DNA of 64,000 nucleotides from Juglans regia (GCF_001411555.2 NC_049905.1:3348001-3412000), one strand, 5' to 3'; positions 23,922 to 36,687 are shown, counted from the stretch's first letter. Program-made: numbers and translations. Notes: a model not told the origin generated them from the sequence alone.

Positions 23922-24861
23922 GGATTGCCCAAGAGGGGGTGTTGGAGCAGAGTCAGGGTTGTTGTCCCCAGGCTCGTCGGCCTAAGGCTTCTTCCATTTC
24001 CCTTCCAATGGTGGACTTGGGGGGCGCTTGCGATCCTGATAGGCAGTGGATCGCATAGGACACAATAATCGTCAAAGAGAGCATGTGCCACGAGGACCAA
24101 GTACTGACCTATACTGGCTTCCTCCAATAGGGCCTTAGAGTAAATGTCGACCTGGTGCACCTTCACCTGGATTGGACAATCTCCAATTGGCTCATCTCCT
24201 CCGGGGTTGGTTTCAAGCGGATCTCTTAGTCCTCCGAAACGACGCCCCATATAGAATGTATGGGGTACTCCTGCCGAGAAGTCTGTCTGGCTGGGAACTC
24301 CCACCCCTTGCTGGACAGAAAGAAGAACTGTCCGGTCTAGTCTCTAATCTGGTTGTACCATTGCTCCAATAGGACCACCATGTACCCTTGGCGAGATTGA
24401 AAACTGCAAGTATTCCCTTTCTACATCAATAGGCTATGGGTTAGAAGGAAGTCCTAGACAATAAGGTTCGAGTGCTCTAGGTTAGCAATACACTAGAATC
24501 CTCCATGAGTTGGGGTGGAGCTGTGAAAGAGCCAAACGGAGGAAGTCCAACAGTTCACAAATTGGTCAACAAAAGAGGAGCTGTAATACGCTGGTAAACA
24601 TATCTAGGTATAACGCCACCTTCTAGGCGTAACTCTCAGAGCCCACGACTCCTTCACGGGCCTTAGGGACCTCGAAAATGATGGATTCTAGGACTCCAAA
24701 AAAGGCTTTTAGTGACCTCAGAAACGTTGGAGTAACCTCTAACATCCAATTGAACCCATCAAAATGTTGGGATTTGGTGTAAACCTCTGGAAAGTCCATC
24801 CCACTAAGAGTCTTGGAGAATTCGGAGGGGTGAGCAGCACGGGAAGTATTCTTGGGTGTCA
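23922..24861 (-). pseudogene. Relic ORF of a Tat-like element, N-terminal part (Transposase_28-like)
   Basis: Minus-strand frame starting near 24861 ('MTPKNTSRAAHPSEFSKTLS'), continuing with segments such as 'CELLDFLRLALSQLHPNSWR' and 'WYNQIRDWTGQFFFL..KGWEF'. The pattern of 'L.P..W' followed by 'FF...GWEFP' resembles the plant Transposase_28 (PF04195, gypsy-type) domain. Stops and frameshifts are frequent. The strand is opposite to the probable LTR at 25150-25925, which fits an antisense extra ORF placed just before the 3' LTR. Confidence 0.5.
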
Positions 24862-25149
24862 TGGAAACAAGTAACAGAAACGGGTTGTGAAGCAACAAGA
24901 GAGGAGAAGGAAGCAAGAAAGCAAGAGACAAGAACGCAAAAGAGCAAGAAGATAGATTCGAAGGCTCTGAAAGAGAGTAAAAGCAAATGGACTAAAAATG
25001 GGAAGGGGACTAAGCTTAAATTGATGCCCACTTCGATCAGAATCCCCTAGACAACGAACAGACATGCGCCGCGAGAGGGAGAAAGGCCAGGTGCAAATCC
25101 CACAATATGTGCTGAACGAAGCGACGCAAAGAGGGAAACCATCAACCAT

Positions 25150-25925
25150 TACTTAGATCAAATAAGCCATATGGGTGCATTCAAGTGTACATTAATCTGT
25201 CAAAGACATATCGCCAAAATGCCCCTAAAAATAAGGAAATTTCCACCGAACTCGCTTGATAAGAATTAATGGGATAACTGGAAGGGATACTCCCTTCTTG
25301 GCCCACTGGGTTGAGCCTGGGCAAGACATTAAAGCCTGTTTCGACCTAGACCTCAACGTCCCATGGCCCAGGAACCACCAAAAGAGCTCGACCCACAAAT
25401 TATGTTAGCTGAAAGATGATACATCATGCGGGAAATTAAACAAAGGTGGATAGAGGGATGAGCCAACCCTGATGCCCACCTGTGACACCTAGCATTAAAA
25501 GTTATACACCAACAAGCAAATGCGAAGCACGGGCAACCCTCCATTCTCTAACAATGGGAACGAGAAGTGATAGTGCCAATCACCCAAAGTCGAGAGCACA
25601 CCCGGGGAGCCGTGCCTCATTAATGGCGCCACCTCAGATGCCATGCAGCATTAAAAGGCCTGACTGGGGCAATTGTGGGGTGACACAAACCCCTGACACA
25701 TATTACGGGATGTCTCTCAAAACCTCGTATGAAAGTCATGCTCTAGGTACGAAGAACTCTCTCTGGAAATTCTGATTCTCCTAGAATTCTCCTAGGAAGA
25801 TGACTGACTTAAGCATTGGAGCCTCCCCTAACCTCCACCGAGCCCTCTCTTTGTTGTTGTGTTGCAAGTTACTGGACCTTAAGCCGAGTTGCTAGGACCC
25901 GGCGCAAGCCATATGAAACACAACG
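25150..25925 (+). repeat. Probable Tat/Ogre-type gypsy LTR
   Basis: Plus-strand words typical of Tat-lineage LTRs appear in order: 'cattaatggcgcca', 'gcattaaaaggc', then 'gactgacttaagcattggag' at about 25801-25821 near the LTR end, followed by 'ggacccggcgca' at 25898. Exact borders and target duplication are not visible, so the coordinates are approximate. This call relies on memory of the lineage. Confidence 0.45.
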
Positions 25926-27045
25926 TTCCCAGTAATTATATATTTAAAGCATTTTTAAACATGTTATATTTATTTGGAAATAAAATAAGAAAGTACTTTT
26001 CGAGGTACAAATGATATAAAAGGTCATTTGAAAGTTGTAGTGTCGTGCATCTGGTAAGATCAAATGATAAACATGTAATTATTTTAAAGTTGTATAGGTA
26101 TTTTTTCCATTTGAAAATCTTATTAAAATTAGAAATACATTCCGCGTTATCTAAAAAAAAAAATATTTGAGGAAAAGTATAAAAAATGATACACGTACTT
26201 TTAGCTTATTTGAGATAAAAAGTACTTTAATATGTAACATTAAAACCACCAAAATCTAGGGAAGAAGGCACTATATCTGTTAACAAGGAAAAAAAAAAGA
26301 AGCAAGTTAAGTGCCCCAAAAAGGGGAAAGAATAGATCGATGTTAGTTCGGTCATGTTCTTAATTATCAAAGAAAAATCACACATTGTGTTCTCTCAATC
26401 GTATATTTCCAAGATCTTGAAACATGATCATAACATTCACAATTAGTTAATGGACTCATTAAAAGTGGTGATAACAAACAGCTAGCAATTGATTCCACAT
26501 TTGCTCGTACAAGATAGCTACAACTTTAGATGAGGCACTCAAGTACGGTACCTCCAAGTCCACGTGGAAACCTCCTTTTCCATGGACATGGAGGTAGGGT
26601 AACAACCATGGAGAATATAAGTAATTAACCCACGAGACAACCACCATCTCAACGTTCATAGAGGATGTTGAGCAACAAACCGTCAGTAGCCATACAGGGA
26701 GAAGGGAGAGAGGAGAAATGTTACAACCTGGCCAAAAGTAAAAACTAAAAATTCCAGCCTTACAAAAAACGTAAAAACATATAAATAAGTAAGAATAAGC
26801 AGCAATACGGTGTACATTATCTCTTCCATACGTTCTCTCTTCGTTTTCTCTGCAACCTCTCATATTTATTTCCTTCTTGTTTTCTCACTAGCTCTCTCCT
26901 CGCGGGCAATATTTTATTCCATTTCTTGATTCTCTTTCCCGATTCTCTCTTCTTTCCTTTGATCCTTCTCTCCCTTTCACGATTTTGTCTCATCGCCATC
27001 TCTCTCACTAACTATATGAATGGAGTGTTTGACCAGAAATTAGGT
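25926..27045. other. AT-rich DNA without a recognised gene
   Basis: Contains a 134-codon minus-strand open frame (26459-26863) and a low-complexity frame at 26817-27008. Neither shows a family motif. The segment ends at the target site of the copia element at 27051 ('cgtac'). Confidence 0.4.
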
Positions 27046-27050
27046 CGTAC

Positions 27051-27778
27051 TGTAGTGGTATAAACAATTAGAGTCACCAAACTTTCACACAACGATGATG
27101 AGACAAACAGTGAAATAAGTGCGGAAATATAGGAAAAAAGCAATCACACACGACACACAGAATTTAACGTGGTTTGGCAATGTACCTATGTCCAAAGAAC
27201 CGCATGAAATTTTATTCCAGAGGAGATTACAATCATTCAATGAGTTATAAGAGCAACTCTCAACTCACACAATCCTAACTCTCTCTCTAGGGCTTTTTCT
27301 CTCTCAATATGCTCTCACCCTTTGCCTCTCTTTATTCTCTCTAATTTTGCTGAAAATCGTATAGAGTAAGGCCAAAATATGACATATATATAACAAAAGG
27401 TGCTGGAAAACCTAACAGGTAAAACAAGGTCCTTCACTGGAGCAGCGTGTCAAGCTCACCTTGAGGGAACAACCAATCAAATTTGACTCGAGCAGTGTTT
27501 CAAGCGGTGCTCGAGCGAACACTAGTGTTTGTGCTTCACTCGAGCCCAACATCAAGCGGTGCTTGAGCTAGCAATCTGTCGAGCCTTCGCTCAAGCCCAC
27601 TATCAAGCGAGTCTGGAGTGAACTCTTGGGTTGAGCTTCACTTGAGCCCACTATCAAACCAACCTCGAGCGAACTCACGAGTCGAGCATCGCTTGAGCCA
27701 AGGTCAAGCGACGATCAAGTGAACTTTCTATTCTACGATTTTCCTACTCGCAAACCAGGCTCCTCATACAACCTAACA
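27051..27778 (-). repeat. Copia copy A 3' LTR with CTCGAGC-like palindrome array
   Basis: Starts 'tgtagtggtataaac' and ends 'caacctaaca' on the plus strand. From about 27440 to 27720 it contains around a dozen degenerate copies of a self-complementary word close to 'gctcgagc' or 'gctcaagc'. The corresponding 5' LTR lacks an internal block of about 300 bp. Confidence 0.8.
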
Positions 27779-28299
27779 ATCTCCCACTTGGAGACTGGTT
27801 CTCCACATGCCAATCCTTGTTTCAAGCCCAAGCCCTATCACCTCTGCAGCTCACAACTCTTGTCTTGAAGCCAGAAGACACACTGAAGTTGACTCCGACT
27901 TCAGTCTATCACAAACAACGCCCTTACTCAGCACATTCATTGAGAGACTCCCAACTTCCACTGCAGTGAGAATTTTTAGTCTCAAACCCATCCAGGCACT
28001 CTCAGCCAACTTCCACTTGCTAGATCTCCCACTTCGCAAGCTTTTCCTATTCTTCCATGGCTCACCATCTTTTGTCAGTAGGATATGATTTAACGTAGGT
28101 GTCCACCGTTGAGGTCCTATTGTCTTCGCAATTCTACAAGCATCAACCCTCGGTATAGACGTCCTTGGAACTCTAGATGCTCTGCTCCCATGTCTCATAC
28201 CTCTGTTCTGCACTGTGGTTTCCAGGCTAACATGAAGAACTAAAAAGCTGACTCCTTTTTGCTTCCTCATCTTTTGTGCACGACCAAGCCTTCCATTCT

Positions 28300-29354
28300 A
28301 CAACTTTGTATTTGCCTGCACATCACTAAACCCTGATGTCAAATTACCATGCGCTAAGATTAGCACACCCTTAGTGACCTTCCACGCTCCTCCAAAAAAT
28401 GCTAGAGTATGATCATTGTCGTCAAGCTGTCCCACAGAGATTAGACTTGTCTTCAGTTTGAAATGTGCTTGACTTATTGCAAAGTCCACGCACTCCCATT
28501 CAGAAGTGCGATACACACGTCGCCTAGTCCTTCTACATCCAGTGCCTCTCCATCAATAGTTTACATCTTCCCAAAATCACCAGCAACAAACCTCTGCATG
28601 ATCTCTCGATGAGATGTGCTATCGAACAAAACCCCTGAATCCATCACCCAATCATCAACTGGATTGTGCACTCTAAGAAATAGAGCGTCCTATATTTCTT
28701 TAGCCACTGCATTCACAACGTCATCCCTAGTACTTTCTTGATTCTGGCATTCTCTCTTGATGTGGCCCGACTTGCCACAACCCTAGAGTCCTATCTACGT
28801 ACCTTCTTAGCAAGAATCATGTCGAGCACGTCATCATAACTCAATTTCATCTTGCTGGCTAAGTTACTCAGCTCCATCCTCATGGCCTCCCAACTATTTG
28901 GCAATGATGCCAATAGAATCAATGCACTTATCTCATCATCAAAATCAATCTCGACCAACGATAATTGATTGGTGATAGTGTTGAATTCATTCAGGCGTTG
29001 AGTAACAGGTGTACGTTCTGACATCTTCAAATTGAACAACTTTATCATCAGATACACCTTTTTAGTTGCAAATGGATTTTCATACATAGCAGACAAAGCC
29101 GCCATGAGATCTGTCGTGGTTCTCTCCTTGATAACGTTGTGCGCAACTGATCTGGACAACGTCAGTAGAATAACTCCCAAAACATGTCAATCCAGCAAGT
29201 TTCACTTAGCATCATCCATGCTCTCTGGCTTCAGTCCCAACAGAAGGTGGAGCTTCATCTCGTAGAGATAATCCTTGTTCTGCATCCTCCAAAAATCAAA
29301 GTCTATGCCATCGAACTTCTCGATCCCAATCTTCATGTCGTCTCGAGACATCGT
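28300..29354 (-). pseudogene. Copia copy A gag and protease-like region
   Basis: The minus strand opens at 29354 with 'MSRDDMKIGIEKFDGIDF' and 'WRMQNKDYLYEMKLHLLLG', the start of a copia gag. A stop follows near 29212, and the frame resumes with 'GVILLTLSRSVAHNV' and 'YENPFATKKVYLMIKLFNLK' (UBN2-type gag). A knuckle C-G-K-S-G-H-I-K-R-E-C lies near 28775. A protease-like segment with 'DDWVMDSG' follows near 28640. A GAG-pre-integrase-like frame ends at about 28300 ('LISVGQLDDNDHTLAFFGGA'). Relative to copy B about 100 bp is lost just before the knuckle. Confidence 0.8.
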
Positions 29355-29391
29355 TTAGCCCCAAACTCCAACCAAGAGCTTTGATACCAGT

Positions 29392-29814
29392 TGTAGTGGT
29401 ATTAACATTCAGAGTCACCACACCCAGACACAATGATGATGAGACAAACAGTGAAATAACTTCGAAAACATAGGCATTGGAAGCCCTAATAGGCAAAACT
29501 AGGTCATTCGCTTGAGCGGCATGTCGAGCGCTCGTCGAGCGAACAACCAATCAACATTGGCTCGAGCAGTGTATATATCAAGCGGCAGTCGACCGAACAT
29601 TAGGGTTTGTGCTTCGCTCGAGGCTACTGTCTAGCAAGCCTTAAGCGAACTAACGGGTTGAGCTTTACTTAAGCCCATTGTTGAGCCAACCTCTAGTAAA
29701 CTCACGAGTTGACCTTGAGTTTCGTAGCTCGAGCCAAGATCGAGCGACAAACGAGTGAACTCTCTGTTCTACGATTTTCCTGGTCACAAATCAGGCTCCA
29801 CATACAACCCAAAA
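29392..29814 (-). repeat. Copia copy A 5' LTR, internally deleted
   Basis: Begins 'tgtagtggtattaac' and ends 'caacccaaaa' before 'tgtac'. After 'gaaaacatagg' it jumps to 'cattggaagccctaat', so about 300 bp present in the other LTRs are missing. The CTCGAGC-like palindrome array is kept (29490-29750). Confidence 0.75.
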
Positions 29815-30242
29815 TGTACACATTGCACCTCACATTCAATTCTCTTCCCTCTTTCGCATATTTTCTTTCTCGAGTTGGTCTCCCCCTTGCGCACATAATT
29901 TCTTCCCGTGGAGATCAATCGAATGGTTGATCATCCTCCAATCTGGTAAGCTTTATTTATTTATTTTTATTCTAATCTTTTCAACCATATAACTAATTAT
30001 GAGACTCCCACTTAATAATAATAATAATAAGATAGATGGTAACATGATATCTGCAGACATACGTACGTACGGTACGTACTTACATATATATGAGAAACCA
30101 ATTAAGCACAAACGACGTTAATATACATGATCCGCTGAATATAGATGATGATAAACATAGAACACACTTGCATGCATGCATGCATTTTGAAATTAAATAC
30201 CAAACTAGCTAGTACGTAGGTACGTACAAAGTGCGACACCAA
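29815..30242. repeat. Duplicated locus segment, copy A (left part)
   Basis: Closely matches 63217-63650, including 'cattttctttctcgagttgg' and 'tcgaatggttgatcatcctc', a (taa)n run and 'gtacgtac' and 'gcatgcatgcatgc' microsatellites. Homology stops at 30242 where the CACTA element starts and resumes at 36688. No protein domain is recognised. A donor-like 'ctg|gtaagc' near 29945 is shared with copy B. Confidence 0.85.
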
Positions 30243-33200
30243 CATTACAAGAAAATAGGCTTTTTCCAGCGATTTTAAAATTGTCGCAACAAAATTCATC
30301 GCAAATAGCCCTTATTTGTGGCGAATTTTCATTTCGCCACATTTTTTTTCGTGAAGTATGGAAATGCTGAGGGAGAATAGTATTGTTCTCTTTTGATGCA
30401 ACTTTTCTATCTATTGCGGCGATTTATTTCGTCACAACAAAATATTGTTACTGTAGCGGCATCATATTTCCATCGAATAGGGAAATCGCCATAATAGATA
30501 ATTATTGCGGCGAAAGGTTTTGTCGTAAAAGTCATCTCTGGCTAATGAATGCTTATTTGTGGCATATTAGAATTGTTGAAATGTGTTTTTAGAAGCAGGT
30601 GCGAATACGCACAAAAACTCTATTTTCCCCTCCCTTCGACTTTAACCCCTACAGTGCTCAGGAATCCCTATTTCCCTTTCTTTCCCAAATTCGTCTTCTC
30701 CATTTTCTCTCTACCTATAAATTAATCAAAACCCACCCATTTCTGTTGCTACATGACTGTCCTCTTCCACCGAAAACCACCATTGATAGCGAATTTGCCT
30801 CCACTGATTTGGCGCCCGTGGCTAGCCTGTTCTACATTTCCTCTTAGCACAATAAACACCAATTTTCTATGTATTTCTCGATTTTCTGCGATTTCCAGTT
30901 CAAAAATTGACCTCTTTTGACATTTTCTAAGCCGATTAATAGGGTTTTGTTGATCACGTCCTCCTCGTCCTCTCCTCCACTCGGTTGTCGCCAATTAACA
31001 TTGGTAAGATACTCTTATATAATTTTGGGATATTTGAGTAAAAAAACATGTCCTTTTTTGCACGAGAAAAATTTTTTCGGGCTGCATTTTGTTTACATGT
31101 TGATGTGTGTATTAGATGTTCATAATTTTTAGGTGATATTTTTAATTTGCACACCACAGTTTGATGGATTTTTGCATGAAATTCCTACTTTGTGATGGGC
31201 ACTTTCTATGGGTTGCAGAGTTTGTTGAGTAAGAACATTACTATTCCAATTTGTGTTAAGTTTGTCCTCAATGGTTTGATATAGGTGTCAAAATGTGTTA
31301 TTGGTTTGTGAATTTGTTGTTTGGTAAAGCAACGTAATTTGTACCGAAATGAAGGACCCCTTTTATCCATCAGTTTCTGTTTCTCATGGGTTTGAGAGCT
31401 GTAAATGGAGGACCATGGAATGCCCATTTAAACATGCCTATGGGCAGGGTGTTTCTTTCTTCTTTCAACTTCCTTCTTCTTCTTATTTATTTATTTATTT
31501 ATTTATTTGGATATGCATGTATTAATGTGGTGATTGTCATCTTCTTTGTTTATCCGTAATTTCTTTTGCTTTTTGGTGTCCTCATGTTGTTTCTACCTTA
31601 AGCTATTAAAATGAGTTGTTGTCCTGATAACTCCTTATCAGTGTCTCCATCACCTTTTTATTGCTTTATATTATGTGTGTCTGTGTTCTTCTTACTTGCA
31701 AATTAAGTTTATATAGAAATAGGATACAATATTTGTCGTGGCTCTTTTCTTGAAGTGAAATTTCACCGTAATTTCTTCGTCTAAATCTCAATGATTGCTT
31801 TGAGACATTGACTAAGCTATCCCATTATATTTTAGTGGCATCAAGCTAAGGAGTAGTTTGGGACATTTTGAAATAATTTTATATTCAGAAATTAGGAGTT
31901 AATGCTTGTCATGAAGAATAGAGATCATCTATCAGCTATATTCTATATGATATATACCCAATGGAAAAATGGGTAAATTGTAAAGAAAAAACATGAAGAA
32001 ATTAGGACATTTGCAGCACTTTCTCTAATTAAATTAAGTCTCTCCAACCTTTGAGATGAGTGAGTACTTCTTTGGCCTTCTAGCTCTTTCCAGACCCTCA
32101 ATTGATCATGGTGGTGACACTTGTTATTTTGTAATAATTTAAGTGAATTGATTGCTTTGTTGAAGAGCTATTGATCGATTATTCTTATCTAGAAGTAAAA
32201 ATATTTGCTGCAGCCTAACATCCTCAACACACTGTGTTGAGTTGAAGAAAAAAAAAATGGATGTAGGCTGGTGCCCAGCATTACTCTATCTAGAATGATT
32301 AGTTGAATATTCAAAATGGGTATTGATAAAAGAGCTTAAAGCACACACTACAAACAAAGTCAGTTGTGACAGAAAGTGAGAGCCCAAAAGATAATATGAG
32401 TTGGCTTTTGTGGTGGTTGTTCTTTTTTTTTTTTAGTAGGTTCTGAAATCTATAACCAAGTGCATGTCATGAATCAAATAATTGAAAACCTTCAAGCATT
32501 TAAACTTTTTATAGTTTGAACCTTCAAACAAATTTCATAATATACAATATCGTTATGAACCAATTGTTAACTTTATTTACTTTACATAAAAGACATGACT
32601 TATATGCATGTAAGATGAAGTTAGCATAAAAGACACAGGTCTGCTATAGCAAATGACACAACGATCTCTTGATGTCATCTAGTCACTACTTATGAAACAC
32701 AGTACAAATCTGGCTGTATATGCAGCATGGGTTTCATATTGCTTTTATCTTCTAGTCATTTATTTATTTTCTTCTTTTTTTTAGAAAAACAAAAAAAGAA
32801 TAGTTGATTGATATGAATCTTCCATATGAGAATAGCATGGTAACTTTTCACTTAAATTGCTTGCAGAAAGGAGGATAACCGCTCCGTCTCCACACCCTGC
32901 TTAGGCAGCATAGGGAAAATGTTCTGTATAGCTAACTGAGCGGTGCGTGAGCTTCCTCCTCTCTTTCATCCCAATGTCTAGGCTATGACTCGTACCTGTC
33001 TTGAGCTTATTGGAAATAAAGTTGTTGCTTGTGTTGGAAATACTAGTGAAACGTTTCACTCGTATTTTTTTATTTATTTTTGTAACATATTATTTTTAGA
33101 TCTAATGTATTATCGATGGATGGATTTTATAATGCTTTCTAGTCTTGTGCTCTATTGTGACATTGCAATGAGAAGGACATGGCAAAACACCTCAGGGTAA

Positions 33201-36200
33201 GATGTTTAAGATCTCATGATTTTGGACCCTAGATTTGATTTTTTTTTTTGTTTTTTTTGTTTTTATTTCAGTTTGGTTTAGGTTAATGTGGAAGAGAATG
33301 TGCTAGATATATTCCCCTCTCACTCATTTGTTTCATTGGTCTAGTTTGCTTGTTTCCTTGTTGGGATTATATTGTTTATTGTAGTGATTATAGTGTTTGT
33401 GCATTATCCAATGCTAATGCTCTGAGTGTGTATTAATTTACAAGAAAAGATAAATGATTTAAGAACTATCTTGGATGGGCTTGAACTTTGTTGGAGGAGT
33501 AAATAGTGCTTATATTTGTATTTCTGATTATGCTTTACAAGAAAAGCATGTTTTCCACGTTTAAACATGGAATGGAATGTTAGCCACGTTTAAACATGGA
33601 ATGTTAGCCTACTGAACGTGGAAAAACCAGCATCACTTTAGTGAATTTTTAGCTTGCTTGTTGGTGTGTATTACTACCTACTCAATTGCAAGCGAACTTC
33701 ATTTTGGAAAGGTAAAGGTCGGCTCGCCTTTGGCTGTGTATAATTTAAAGTTGTACTTTTGCTGAATCTAATTTACCATATTGTTTCAATGAATATATGA
33801 CATATGTCATGGAGGCCCTTGAACTGGAGGATACAGTAAAAAATTACAAACGTCGTACTTCAACTAGATGTTTACTCTTTACTCTTTTGCTTATTGAGTC
33901 CGTCTCAATATATGTTTCAGGTTGTTTATTCATGAACTTAGACATTTATATCCATTGTTTCAGGAAGTATATTTCAAGCCTTAGTGGTTCCTTATGCAGA
34001 ATTTTGTTGGCAATGCATCCTCAGAAAGCAACTTAAGAAACTCTTAGCTATCTTACCTGGTATCATGTCAGCTGCAATTCTATTAGCAGAGGCAACTTTA
34101 CTAACAAGTGACGTTGATCTATCTCTTTTCTCAATCCTTATAGTTCGAAAGCAATAAGTACTTGTGCAGGTATAATGTACTAAAAGAGTCAAGTTTTTGT
34201 AATTATCTGGACATATTGCATTTGGCCTGCATTGGAGGATTGGTTTTTGTTTTGTTTTTTCATCTTTTAAAAGTGAATATCTCTAGTCTTGCTTTCATTA
34301 TAGACTCTCAATATCCAGTTGCCTTAATTACATACGTGTTCATCAGATCTGTTTAGGTCTATACATAGTTAGGCTTACTATGCTAGCTTATATGTTCATT
34401 GGAAGCATTTACTTGCTGTTTTTTGAGTTAAATGTTTATTACCAGAAATAAACTGACTATACATACAAATAACACTCAAAATGAATGCACATAAGGAATT
34501 AACTAGGAATTCCTTCTACCTCCTCTTTCCCACCTCAGTCTCTTATCTATTGATCCAATTTAATGAAAAATTTCTTCCCGCCAGCAGATGAGAATACTAT
34601 TGTAGTGTGAAAATGTACTACTTTTTAGTTGGCCATGAGCTAGTCGAGTTGGGTAGAACAACAGGTAGCATCAGCTACCTTTAAAACATATAGAATAACA
34701 TATAGTTTTGAATTTCCTGATACATGTAGTTTTCAATTTCTTATTCCAATAATATAGATCTGATCCTTTTAACTACCTTTAAAAGGCATGCAAACTACTT
34801 AAGTTTTAGATGTTTCGTCCTTTAGTACTTGGATATGATGCAAGCTTGGATGTGTTGAGTTTGAGTGATGTATCTTGTAGCTTCTGATCTATTTATCAAC
34901 TGGCAGAAGTGCCTCTTCTATTCTGTTCCATTTGGTGCATTGGAGACCTACATGAGGGACTCCCGCAGATATTGAATTAAAGCATAGTTTTAATTGTCCT
35001 TTTTTCTCCCAATTTTCATGCTGTTTTTATGGGACATTGATTTGGGCTTCTGTGGTTTTAAAGTTCCTCATATTAAATTTCCATATTACTTCTCAAAAAT
35101 ATAATTAATAGAGATGTATTAGATGATTCATGATTGCAGGTTTTGAACCCGACAAATCCAGTCATATTTATTGATACATGTCAATAAGCATACAATAATT
35201 TATACTCTTGTTAACATTTCCTTTTATGAATTATTTGTTATTTGGCTTGATTTCTTACATATCTTTAAGTACAACTCATATGTTTTACTTGCTTTTGAGG
35301 AGATAGATCAAAAGACTCTGAATAATCCTATTGAAGCTTTATGTATTTCATTTTGAATTTTGTTTCATGGTGCAAGCCCTTTATGTATTTGTTCCTTATC
35401 GTGCCCTTTGGTCTAGGGAAGAGACAAGGACTGCATAATGGTGTCAGTTGTTAGGTCAAGTGAAAATCTAAGCCATACTAGTGACTTTAGAGAACTTAAG
35501 TCATTTTGGGAGGAAGCTCTGTCATTACTAGATTTCATGTAGGCCAGTATTTTGATTTGCTTTTGCTTGATAATAAAAATGAGTTCAAAATGATAGTTTG
35601 ATTTTGAACAATTCTCACTTATAGCTGCTTTTTGTATTGAATTCAGACGTGTTGCCAATTATGGTGTAGTTTTTGCTTGCTTATTTTTTAACTTTTAATA
35701 TACTTCTAATTTGTTAAAGTTCAACATGTGTTTTTAGGCCAACTCCTCATTCACAGGCTATAATGGCAGTGAGTAATACATTTGACCTACCCTGGACTGG
35801 CTTTGGGTGATAGCTCCTGCAACTTATGAAATTCCCATTACAATTACTATATTTCCCATGGCTTCTTACAAAATTTGTCTTTGATATTGCATATAGAGGT
35901 TTAGATCAATAGGTTTTGTAGAGCATACTAATTCTAAAAGCAGGATCACACAAGGGGATTAGGGTAAATACTAATAGTGTGTATTGGAGAGAACAACTAT
36001 GAAGCATAATGCTTTCTTTGGTTGGTTAATTACCTGTATATTGTAAAGCATAGTCGATGCCAATTTTGGTTATATTAGTAGCTCATACTTTGGATGTTTT
36101 TTGAGTATGTAAAAAGAATATTAGTGCAATCCATAGTCTAAGGTAAAATTGTGAAGCCTGACTTGGATGTGTATAATATTTTTTTCTGTATTCTGTTTTG

Positions 36201-36687
36201 TGCAATTTTTTTTTTTTAAATTTTTTGGAACACCATTTCCGGCGAGTAAACTTCGCCATAAATATTTTTTTCGTCACAAAAATCAATTTGCGATTTGTGA
36301 TGATATGAAGTCGCCGCAAATAGTCTTTTACAGCTACACTTACCTACTGGAAATACTTAATACCGACGATAATTTAAATCGCTGGGAAAAATAATGGGTT
36401 ATTTGCGGTGGTCAATATTGCCAGAAATAACTTTTCTCAGCATTTTTAAAAGTAAACGAAAAGGTCATTTCCGTTGATTTTTTGGATATTTGCGATAGAA
36501 AAAAAATGGCCAAAAATAGTACTTTTTTGTGATGATTTTTGCCTATCGTTGAAATTGATAAAAAAAAACTTTAATTTTGTCGAAGATGCAATAAATTAAA
36601 AATCACCGAAAAGCTCAAATGCAGCGATTAATATGGGTATTTACGACGATTTTGAGCGCTGAAAAAGACCTAATTTCTTGTAGTGTG
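30243..36687. mobile_element. Non-autonomous CACTA (En/Spm, CMC) transposon
   Basis: The left end reads CATTACAAGAAAATAGGC (decayed CACTA). The right end is the reverse complement CACTACAAGAAATTAGGTC, and both continue into 'TTTTTC.AGCG'. Subterminal regions (30260-30545 and 36230-36670) are packed with short words on the theme 'tcgc/gcgaaa/tttgcg', as usual for transposase binding. A 3-bp CAA flanks it (30240-30242 and 36688-36690). The uninterrupted site exists in copy B at about 63648-63651. No transposase (TNP-type) frame can be read in the 6.4 kb, so it depends on a partner element. Confidence 0.88.
32867..33196 (+). other. Exon-like segment inside the CACTA element
   Basis: The T-rich interior has good splice signals: acceptor 'cttgcag' before 32867 and donor 'ctcagg|gtaag' at 33197. 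More acceptor-like 'tttcag' or 'tgcag' sites lie near 33920, 33964, 34170 and 35139. No product is recognised, and in-frame stops are frequent. It suggests captured host sequence or a non-coding transcript. Confidence 0.25.

Larger units (their letters stand above)
27051..29814 (-). mobile_element. Non-autonomous Ty1-copia element (copy A)
   Basis: Minus-strand element of 2.76 kb with LTRs at 27051-27778 and 29392-29814 and near-matching flanks 'cgtac' and 'tgtac'. The primer site beside 29391 reads CTGGTATCAAAGC on the minus strand. It carries only gag, a CCHC knuckle and a protease-like region; integrase, RT and RNase H are absent. The same internal layout occurs in copy B (59641-63216), so the deletion is shared. 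A remaining minus-strand frame at 27851-28270 has no known domain. Confidence 0.82.

Noticed and set aside
26459..26863. 134-codon minus-strand open frame
   Set aside because: No motif, no homologous copy in the window, and composition is not convincing as coding.
29920..29950. Plus-strand mini exon 'atggttgatcatcc..ctg|gtaagc'
   Set aside because: Only eight codons, and the neighbouring gene signal is on the other strand; conservation is explained by the local duplication.
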